A stretch of 64,000 nt of DNA. Origin: a bacterium (GTDB taxonomy: Bacteria > Bacteroidota > Bacteroidia > Flavobacteriales_D > Crocinitomicaceae). Of the stretch, positions 8,379 through 14,229 are shown piece after piece; within the stretch, counting starts at the first letter, position 1, and each line of letters starts with the position of its first letter. The notes beneath the pieces are model-generated. The model had not been told where the DNA came from. It did not search any database and saw nothing but the letters and a program-made list of their open reading frames with translations. The stretch spans positions 1 to 64,000 of the forward strand of contig JANSYQ010000015.1 in assembly GCA_024742305.1 (NCBI GenBank). Reading direction: 5' to 3'. The translations under genes and the position numbers were made by a program.

Positions 8379-9589
8379 GGTTTCTCCAACGCTCCTTCAA
8401 CCGCACCCGCACTCACAACTACATTTAGCGCCCCTTCCAAATCTTCCCATATGTCATCGACGTGCTCAAGCCCAATGGAAAGTCGGACCAAACCGTCAGA
8501 TATACCTACATCTGCGCGCTGTTCGGGCGTTAATTTAGAATGGGTCGTTGACGCCGGGTGTGTTGCAATACTCCGGACATCACCCAAATTGGCTGTAAGC
8601 GAGAACATTTCAAGCGCATCCAGGAATTTCCTCCCACCATTCAGTCCAGATTTTAGTTGAAACGTAACGATTCCGCCCCCCGATTTCATTTGTTTTTTCG
8701 CAATCTCGAAATGCGGATGGGATGGTAAAAACGGATACTTTACTGAATCTACAGCATCATGTTGCTGGAGCCGTTTGGCAATTTCCAAGGCATTATCACA
8801 ATGTCGATCCATACGAACGTGCAAGGTCTCCAAGGATTTACTCAATGTCCATGCGTTAAACGGACTAATTGCTGGCCCCGAGTGGCGTGCAAATGCCTTC
8901 ACTTTGCTGATTATTTCCTCGCTCGCTAGAATCGCGCCACCCAATGTTCTTCCTTGTCCATCAATGTATTTTGTTGCGGAGTGAATGGATACATGGGCAC
9001 CAAATTTCAGTGGCTGTTGGAGATATGGCGTAGCAAAACAATTATCTACGGCTAAAATCAGGTTTTTCGCTTTGGCAATTTCACCTAACTTTTCTAGGTC
9101 GATGATGTCCAATGCCGGATTGCTAGGGGTTTCCACGTAGATAATCTTCGTGTTTACCTTCACAGCGTCGGCAAAACCTTCGTAATCATCAAAGTCGACA
9201 TAAGTTGTTTCAATATTCCATTTCGGGAAGATTTCGGTGAACAATTTGTGCGTTGAACCGAACACAGAACGGCTCGAAACAATGTGGTCTCCTGAGCTTA
9301 ACATCGCACCAAAAAACGAGAATACAGCCGCCATTCCAGTGGCTGTCGCCCAACCGGATTCTGCTCCTTCCAACGCTGCCAATTTGTTGATCAATTCCTC
9401 CACGTTTGGATTGGCATATCGCGAGTAAACATGCCCTTCCTTCTCCTCTGCAAATTGCGAGCGCATGTCTTCCGCATCCTCGAAAACATAACTACTCGTT
9501 AGGTAGATTGGAACGGAGTGCTCGTTATTCTTCGAGCGCTCATGTTGCAATCGAATGGCTTGTGTTTCTGCGTTTTTAAATGGTTTCAT
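8375..9589 (-). CDS. metZ: O-acylhomoserine sulfhydrylase (Cys/Met metabolism PLP enzyme)
   Basis: This PLP enzyme condenses O-acylhomoserine with sulfide to give homocysteine in the cytosol. The 404-residue protein shows the family signatures SSYVFEDAEDM, YSRYANPNVE, YVETPSNPALDIIDL and SATKYIDGQGR, where Lys207 is the PLP Schiff-base lysine. The MetZ assignment over cystathionine gamma-synthase rests partly on the operon, where MetX supplies O-acetylhomoserine and no beta-lyase follows. The ATG at 9589 is preferred to the TTG at 9604. The gene starts 14 nt inside osmC and is the last of the operon. Confidence 0.9.
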   Translation of the reverse strand: MKPFKNAETQAIRLQHERSKNNEHSVPIYLTSSYVFEDAEDMRSQFAEEKEGHVYSRYANPNVEELINKLAALEGAESGWATATGMAAVFSFFGAMLSSGDHIVSSRSVFGSTHKLFTEIFPKWNIETTYVDFDDYEGFADAVKVNTKIIYVETPSNPALDIIDLEKLGEIAKAKNLILAVDNCFATPYLQQPLKFGAHVSIHSATKYIDGQGRTLGGAILASEEIISKVKAFARHSGPAISPFNAWTLSKSLETLHVRMDRHCDNALEIAKRLQQHDAVDSVKYPFLPSHPHFEIAKKQMKSGGGIVTFQLKSGLNGGRKFLDALEMFSLTANLGDVRSIATHPASTTHSKLTPEQRADVGISDGLVRLSIGLEHVDDIWEDLEGALNVVVSAGAVEGALEKP

Positions 9590-9995
9590 TTTGTATGATT
9601 TCAAAAGTGATGTCGATAGATTCCTTTAATGAGGCACTCACCGAACAATATTTGTCAATGACGAGTTGAATGTTTTTCGTCAATCGGTTCGTGTCAATCT
9701 CAGGAGCCAATTCAAACTTTAAATGGATATTTTCGAAAGGAGAAGGTGTTCCTTCCACTCTATTTGCTTCAATTTCAATGTTGAATTTATCCGAATCTAT
9801 GCGTTGTTTTTCAAGAATGAGTGTAAGGTCAATAGCAATACATCCCGCCACTCCAGCAGCTACCAGCTCCATGGGACGCAATCCTTTATCGGTGCCGCCA
9901 ATATTCTTTGCTGCATCAATTGTCAGCTGGGCTCCAGCTTCATTCTCCACTTCAAAATGGAAAGGCTTTTCTACTCTTTTAAACGCTAATTTCAT
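9576..9995 (-). CDS. OsmC/Ohr family protein
   Basis: The 139-residue protein has the OsmC fold signatures, with the two redox cysteines in AAGVAGCIAIDL (Cys52) and DKYCSVS (Cys117). Family members are thiol peroxidases or handle reactive sulfur. It begins inside the YeeE-type gene (ATGA overlap) and runs 14 nt into metZ, so its translation is tied to sulfur genes on both sides. A role in handling imported reduced or persulfide sulfur, rather than general peroxide defence, is inferred from that context. The ATG at 9995 gives the normal family length. Confidence 0.9.
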   Translation of the reverse strand: MKLAFKRVEKPFHFEVENEAGAQLTIDAAKNIGGTDKGLRPMELVAAGVAGCIAIDLTLILEKQRIDSDKFNIEIEANRVEGTPSPFENIHLKFELAPEIDTNRLTKNIQLVIDKYCSVSASLKESIDITFEIIQNETI

Positions 9996-10405
9996 TTCGG
10001 TAATTTGTTTTTGATTACACCAAAAATAAGTGTTCCAATCAAGGCTCCGGCTATGCTTACCAAACCGATTTGCCAATGAAGTCCGGCAACAATAAATAAG
10101 GGCGCTGTACATGCTCCAGTTACACCCCAGCCCAGTCCGAAAAACAAACCACCCACAACATTTCCTGTTGGTTGGACAGGCTTTTTAATTGGAGCAGCAT
10201 CATTTCCGCGAATACTTTTCAGTTGGAACTTTTTGATCACCCATACACCAAGGGCACCCGTTGCAATGGCGGAACCGAGCAGTCCGTACATGTGGAAAGA
10301 TTCAAAATGAAACATTTCATTAATTCGGTTCCAATGAAACGCTTGAGAAGCAATCAAAACGGTGCCAAAACCAATTCCCAGAAGTAGGTAGATTGCTGCT
10401 TTCAT
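9992..10405 (-). CDS. YeeE/YedE-type transporter half (DUF6691-like)
   Basis: The 137-residue membrane protein has about four transmembrane segments and the conserved cysteine motif GWGVTGACTAPLF. YeeE/YedE proteins conduct thiosulfate or other sulfur species through a cysteine relay. Here the usual ten-helix protein is split into two half-size genes, this one being the second. It overlaps the preceding half gene by 4 nt (ATGA) and osmC by 4 nt, suggesting that all three products are made in step. Confidence 0.88.
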   Translation of the reverse strand: MKAAIYLLLGIGFGTVLIASQAFHWNRINEMFHFESFHMYGLLGSAIATGALGVWVIKKFQLKSIRGNDAAPIKKPVQPTGNVVGGLFFGLGWGVTGACTAPLFIVAGLHWQIGLVSIAGALIGTLIFGVIKNKLPK

Positions 10406-10887
10406 GTCGTAAAAATTAAAGGAACAATGAAGTGCGTGGCGATCAAACCGCCCACAAAGAAAAACACCGTTGTAATTAAAGAACTGAGTGCGAATTGTGA
10501 ATTCCCCATGATGCAGTGTCCTGCTGTACAGCCGTTTGCATATCGCGCGCCGAATCCGATGAAAATAGAACCGACAAAGAATATGGGAAGGAATGCATTG
10601 TCATACGCTTGAAAATAGGCTTCGCCTTCCACATTTGTACTTGGCGGAATTCCAAAATCGGTGGTGTTGAAAATCGCTACTGACGCAATGAGGATTCCCA
10701 TAACGAAAAACACCTGCCAATAATCTTTCTCTCGATTGTATTTAAAGTAGTCTACTTTTGGCAGAAGAAACGATCCCGCCACTCGAAAAGATGAGGAAAC
10801 ACCTAATTGTTTCTCTCGAATTAAGAGAAGTAATGGGACAGTTAACCCGATCAACGGTCCAGCGATATACCAAGCTAAAGGTTCCAT
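10402..10887 (-). CDS. YeeE/YedE-type sulfur transporter half
   Basis: The 161-residue membrane protein has about four to five helices and the signature GARYANGCTAGHCIMG, which carries the two cysteines expected to relay sulfur. It pairs with the 137-residue half gene that follows. It starts one base after the hom stop codon. Substrate (thiosulfate, sulfide or persulfide) cannot be read from the sequence. Confidence 0.9.
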   Translation of the reverse strand: MEPLAWYIAGPLIGLTVPLLLLIREKQLGVSSSFRVAGSFLLPKVDYFKYNREKDYWQVFFVMGILIASVAIFNTTDFGIPPSTNVEGEAYFQAYDNAFLPIFFVGSIFIGFGARYANGCTAGHCIMGNSQFALSSLITTVFFFVGGLIATHFIVPLIFTT

Positions 10888-10888
10888 A

Positions 10889-12130
10889 TTATGCTAATTG
10901 AAGTGATTCAGAAACTTCGTCAAATACGGCTTCCAGCTCCTTTCTGCTCAACAAATCTTCAGGAAGTACGATCAGTGAAAGGTTTTCACGCTTGTTTGGA
11001 TCGAGTTTTTGGAAATCTTCAAAATGAATCCAACCCGTTTGGAATGCATAGTCTTTACTTTGGTACACCTCGTCCACAGAAATAAAAGGTATTTCATCCA
11101 AAACCTCCGGATAGCGAGATCCTGCGTACACCTTCAAGTAGAAATCACTACTGAATTCTGCCTCATTGTCCTCAGACTTACGATACTCGTATTTGTAATC
11201 GAACTTCAACGCAGAAATATCAGAAAGCACGGCACTTGCAGTAGGATGACTTCCGGCACCTTTACCGATGAACAGTTGTTTGTCAGAGAAGAGTCCCTCA
11301 ACAATTACTGCGTTGAACTCGTTGTTTACTTCGTAAGCGAAGTGCGTCGAATCAATAAACTGAGGCGCGACAAATCCTACTACATTTCCACCAATTTTCT
11401 CGGCACGCGAAAGCAATTTGATTCGGTAGCCTTTTTCTAGGGCAAACTTGACATCTTGCGGCTGAATGTTTTGAATTCCGATGTTGAGTAACTTTTTGGG
11501 TTCAACACTCAATCCAAAGGTATGCTTGAGCAAGATTGCCAACTTGAACTTAGAATCGTAGCCTTGTACATCCAAGGTTGGATCGGCCTCTGCAAAACCC
11601 AATTCCTGTGCATCTTTTAATGCCGTTGCGTAATCAATTCCCTCGTTTGATTTTGTTAAGATATAGTTGGTGGTACCATTGACAATTCCTTGAATGGAAC
11701 TCAAAGAATCGTTGTTGTAGTACTCTTCCAAGTTACGAAGGATAGGAATGGATCCCGCCACTGCTCCTTCATACAGCAGAGAAACGCCGTGCTTTTTCGA
11801 TAATTCGAGTAATTCTGGTAAATGCTCTGCCACCAGTTTTTTGTTCGCTGTAACGACATCTTTCCCCAACTGAATGGCACTTTTGACAATCTCATAGGCG
11901 GCTTCGCTATCGTCTATCAGCTCGACTACCAAGTTGATTTCAGGGTCCTTGAGCACCACGTCACGGCTGAAGGAAAAATTTTCCTCAGGAATAGAGCGTT
12001 TCTTGCCTGGGTTTTTGACTACAATTGACTTTATGTGTGCGTCGATCAATTTGGATTGATTCAATACTTCGTACAGACCGGAACCTACACATCCGAATCC
12101 GATTAATCCTATTGTTAATTTCTTACTCAT
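10889..12130 (-). CDS. hom: Homoserine dehydrogenase
   Basis: The enzyme reduces aspartate semialdehyde to homoserine, the branch precursor for methionine and threonine. The 413-residue protein begins with the Rossmann motif GLIGFGCVGSG (residues 8-18). It contains VTANKKLVAEH, YEGAVAGSIPILRNL, VNGTTNYIL and LGFAEADPTLDVQGYDSKFK, all classic for the family. It is a monofunctional enzyme without a fused aspartate kinase. I do not see a clear C-terminal ACT domain, so feedback control may lie in the leader RNA instead. It follows metX by 51 nt. Confidence 0.95.
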   Translation of the reverse strand: MSKKLTIGLIGFGCVGSGLYEVLNQSKLIDAHIKSIVVKNPGKKRSIPEENFSFSRDVVLKDPEINLVVELIDDSEAAYEIVKSAIQLGKDVVTANKKLVAEHLPELLELSKKHGVSLLYEGAVAGSIPILRNLEEYYNNDSLSSIQGIVNGTTNYILTKSNEGIDYATALKDAQELGFAEADPTLDVQGYDSKFKLAILLKHTFGLSVEPKKLLNIGIQNIQPQDVKFALEKGYRIKLLSRAEKIGGNVVGFVAPQFIDSTHFAYEVNNEFNAVIVEGLFSDKQLFIGKGAGSHPTASAVLSDISALKFDYKYEYRKSEDNEAEFSSDFYLKVYAGSRYPEVLDEIPFISVDEVYQSKDYAFQTGWIHFEDFQKLDPNKRENLSLIVLPEDLLSRKELEAVFDEVSESLQLA

Positions 12131-12181
12131 TGCTACTTAATTGAAAATGAAAAAATGAAAATTTTGAATACTGTGTTTGAC

Positions 12182-13258
12182 TCAATCGAGTCGTTGTATT
12201 AATTCGTGTTTGCGCACTGTGGAGCGGAATACCGTCGGTTTGTGCTTTTTAAAATTGTTGAAGAGAAAATCTTCGAGAATGACAGACAGTTTCTTTGTTT
12301 CGACAAGGAATCCATCGTGACCGTAGCTGCTTGAAATTTCCGCATACTCAGCTCCGGGAATATGATGTGCCAAGAATTTTTGCTCTGATGGCGGGAACAA
12401 CTGATCGGAACCAATTCCTAACACTATCGTCTTTGCACGAATTTGTTTCAAGGCATCGGCATGACTTCTTCGACCTCGGCTCACATTATGACTGTCCATC
12501 ATTTTTGTTAGACTGACATAAGAATATGCGTTGAATCGACGGGCCAATTTTTCACCTTGATATTGCTGATACCCTGACGCCCGAAAATGATCGAGTTTGT
12601 CTTCGTCTGTTTCGGATTGCGTTTGTCGATAAATTGTTGGAGAGCGATAACTCAGTAGAGCGATACTTCGAGCTGCCTTCAAGCCCTGTTTCCCACCATT
12701 GATATTTCCCTTTCCGTAAGTGGAATCTGCTTGTATGGCCAAACGTTGACTTTCGTTGAATGCGATTCCGTACGGAGAATGTTGTGCATTGGTAGCGATG
12801 AGAGCTACATGTTCGAAAACCTCCGGCTGTTCGATGCTCCACTCTATCGCATGCTGCCCACCCAAGGAGCCTCCAATGAGCAGGTACACCTTTTCAATCC
12901 CCAAAGCTTTTCTTGTCGCTTCAAAAGCTCGTTGCGCATCTTTGGCGGTTACTAGAGGGAATTTATCAAGCAATGGACGCTTATTTTTCAAGGGTGTTGT
13001 TGGCCCGGTGGAACCGTAGCATGAACCGGGTGCATTCACACAAATGATGAAATACTTTTTGGGATCGAAAAGTTGATTTGCCCCGAACAAACCGTCCCAC
13101 CAATCGAGGACGTTTGTGTTTGCTGTGAGGGCATGACAGACCCAAATAACGTTGTCTTTTCGCGAATTCAGCTTTCCGAAAGTTTGATAGGAAAGCGTTA
13201 ATTCGGGTATATTTTCTCCGCCTTCCAAGCGGAAATTTTCTAAGGTAATTAATGGCAT
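12182..13258 (-). CDS. metX: Homoserine O-acetyltransferase (alpha/beta hydrolase fold)
   Basis: MetX acetylates homoserine with acetyl-CoA, the first committed step to methionine. The 358-residue protein shows CHALTANTNVLDWWDGLFG, the nucleophile elbow GGSLGGQ (Ser131) and the rest of the triad in GSDQLFPP (Asp285) and YGHDGFL (His314). It is the first gene of the methionine/sulfur operon. Its 5' leader (13259 to about 13622) carries a SAM riboswitch and a poly-cysteine leader ORF. Some family members use succinyl-CoA; the specificity here is inferred from family norms. Confidence 0.95.
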   Translation of the reverse strand: MPLITLENFRLEGGENIPELTLSYQTFGKLNSRKDNVIWVCHALTANTNVLDWWDGLFGANQLFDPKKYFIICVNAPGSCYGSTGPTTPLKNKRPLLDKFPLVTAKDAQRAFEATRKALGIEKVYLLIGGSLGGQHAIEWSIEQPEVFEHVALIATNAQHSPYGIAFNESQRLAIQADSTYGKGNINGGKQGLKAARSIALLSYRSPTIYRQTQSETDEDKLDHFRASGYQQYQGEKLARRFNAYSYVSLTKMMDSHNVSRGRRSHADALKQIRAKTIVLGIGSDQLFPPSEQKFLAHHIPGAEYAEISSSYGHDGFLVETKKLSVILEDFLFNNFKKHKPTVFRSTVRKHELIQRLD

Positions 13259-13273
13259 AACGATGTAATTTTG

Positions 13274-13295
13274 GTTGGCACCTCAACGAGGCAAC
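13274..13295 (-). promoter_or_regulatory. Hairpin just upstream of the metX start
   Basis: In the transcript GUUG (from 13295) pairs with CAAC (to 13274), and CCUC pairs with GAGG around a GUU loop. The hairpin ends 15 nt before the metX ATG and could limit ribosome access. This is a by-eye fold, not an energy calculation. Confidence 0.4.
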
Positions 13296-13305
13296 ACGAT
13301 CAAAT

Positions 13306-13321
13306 TCCGATAATTATCGGA
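13306..13321 (-). promoter_or_regulatory. 16-nt perfect palindrome between leader ORF and metX
   Basis: TCCGATAATTATCGGA is a perfect palindrome, 20 nt after the leader ORF stop. As RNA it would form a 6-bp stem with an AAUU loop. No U tract follows, so I do not call it a terminator. It could be an attenuator stem or a protein-binding site. Confidence 0.45.
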
Positions 13322-13341
13322 GCGATAAAATGGGGCGGGGA

Positions 13342-13458
13342 TTACTGCTGCATGAGCATTCGACAGCAACAACAACAGCAACAACAAGAATGCGTTGTTT
13401 CGAACGATTGATTTCGTTTGGACTGAATTCCCCTAAAATTGATTTGAACGTTTTTCAT
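13342..13458 (-). CDS. Poly-cysteine leader peptide (8 consecutive Cys codons)
   Basis: This 38-codon ORF lies between the SAM riboswitch and metX. It reads MKNVQINFRG..., then THS, eight cysteines (residues 25-32, codons TGT TGT TGC TGT TGT TGT TGC TGT), then RMLMQQ and TAA. An in-frame TGA at 13467-13465 lies just before the ATG, so the frame is closed on both sides. Runs of one amino acid in a short ORF ahead of its own pathway genes are the hallmark of ribosome-stalling attenuators. Poly-Cys upstream ORFs that respond to cysteine are known in mycobacteria. Function here is inferred; a chance (TGY)n microsatellite is the alternative. Confidence 0.8.
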   Translation of the reverse strand: MKNVQINFRGIQSKRNQSFETTHSCCCCCCCCRMLMQQ

Positions 13459-13466
13459 ATCTATTC

Positions 13467-13598
13467 ATTTATATTCTTCCGACACTATTGTCGAAATCAG
13501 GAATTGGCACCGGTTTTCCAATACTGATATTTCTATCAGCACTTAAAGTTGGTTGCCAGAGGATCTTAGAGCCTGTCTCTCCCCTCTTCTTTATAAAT
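13467..13598 (-). promoter_or_regulatory. SAM-I (S-box) riboswitch upstream of metX
   Basis: The transcript shows the S-box core in order: P1 5' strand AUUUAUA (13598-13592), AAGAAGAGGGGAGAGACAGG, CUCUGGCAACC, a P3 hairpin CUGAUA-GAAA-UAUCAG, GGUGCCAAUUCC, and a P4 hairpin CGACA-AUAG-UGUCG. The closing strand UAUAAAU (13473-13467) pairs with the first. SAM binding normally turns expression off. Here the aptamer ends only 8 nt before the poly-Cys leader start, so SAM may act by closing off that start or by steering the downstream leader folding. Confidence 0.92.
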
Positions 13599-13628
13599 CA
13601 AGATCCACCGTCGTGGCCATTGACTGCA

Positions 13629-13661
13629 CAAATCTTTTAAATTTGTTTTGGAATTCGCAAA
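13629..13661 (-). promoter_or_regulatory. Candidate promoter of the metX operon
   Basis: On the minus strand TTTG (13661-13658) is followed after 21 nt by AAGATTTG (13636-13629), a one-mismatch TAnnTTTG box. Predicted transcription start near 13622-13624 fits just upstream of the riboswitch P1 stem. Confidence 0.45.
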
Positions 13662-13692
13662 CAATTTTCCGAAAATATTTTTTTGACCCTAT

Positions 13693-14100
13693 ATGAAGTC
13701 CTCCAAATCGGTTCGAATAACGATAATTAGTACACTGGTTATCATTGCCTTATTTGTTTTTTGCTATTTCTGGTTTATTCGTCCGATGTACTTGAACAAT
13801 CTCGATCAAAATAAGACGGTTTCACTGGAAAAAGAGCAAATTATTCGTTTTGGAAAGTATCCTGACCAAGGAGAGGTCTTCAGCATCGAGTTGGAAATTA
13901 AAGGCAACGCAAAGTCAAATTTGGACATTTATTTGTCGAATGAAAATGGACCTCAGCACACGGCAGCTGTAAAAGGAAAGAACTTAGAGTTCACTTACAA
14001 AAATGACTGGTACGGTGACAGTTGCTACATCGAGATGGTACCAAGAGGAAAACGAGGTGGAAAGGCTGAGATAAATTGTCGTTTTTTGGCGTTGGAGTAG
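13693..14100 (+). CDS. Membrane-anchored small protein of unknown function
   Basis: No family was recognised. The 135-residue protein has a basic N-terminus and one membrane helix at about residues 11-30 (ISTLVIIALFVFCYFWFI), then a beta-rich exported domain (VSLEKEQIIRFGKYPDQGEVFSIELEIKG...) with two cysteines near residues 112 and 130. It is probably anchored in the inner membrane facing the periplasm. It is divergent from the metX leader and convergent with the CotH-like gene. Confidence 0.65.
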   Translation: MKSSKSVRITIISTLVIIALFVFCYFWFIRPMYLNNLDQNKTVSLEKEQIIRFGKYPDQGEVFSIELEIKGNAKSNLDIYLSNENGPQHTAAVKGKNLEFTYKNDWYGDSCYIEMVPRGKRGGKAEINCRFLALE

Positions 14101-14229
14101 TTTCAATAATTCGACTTTTGGACTGCTCGACCTTTTGATTGATTGACCGCTCGATTTTTTTTCGGCGTCTCGACAGTTTCGGCATCTCGGCTCCGTTCGA
14201 TGGCTTCAATGCTCGATGTGCTTCAATGG
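14101..14229. repeat. Degenerate ATYGARN-type simple repeat
   Basis: Read on the minus strand this 129-bp gap is a run of loosely repeated 7-9 nt units such as CATTGAAG, CATCGAG, CCATCGAA, GCCGAG and GTCGAG. No gene or clear hairpin terminator is visible. Similar junk repeats are common between Flavobacteriales genes. Confidence 0.5.

Noticed and set aside
9590-9604. Earlier TTG start for metZ
   Set aside because: The ATG at 9589 gives the normal N-terminus and a tidier 14-nt overlap with osmC.
13306-13321. Palindrome before metX as an intrinsic terminator
   Set aside because: The stem is AT-rich and short and is followed by AATTTGATCG, not a U run.
13330-13527. 65-codon plus-strand ORF over the metX leader
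   Set aside because: Its Thr/Ala repeat is only the complement of the Cys-codon run, and it also crosses the SAM riboswitch.
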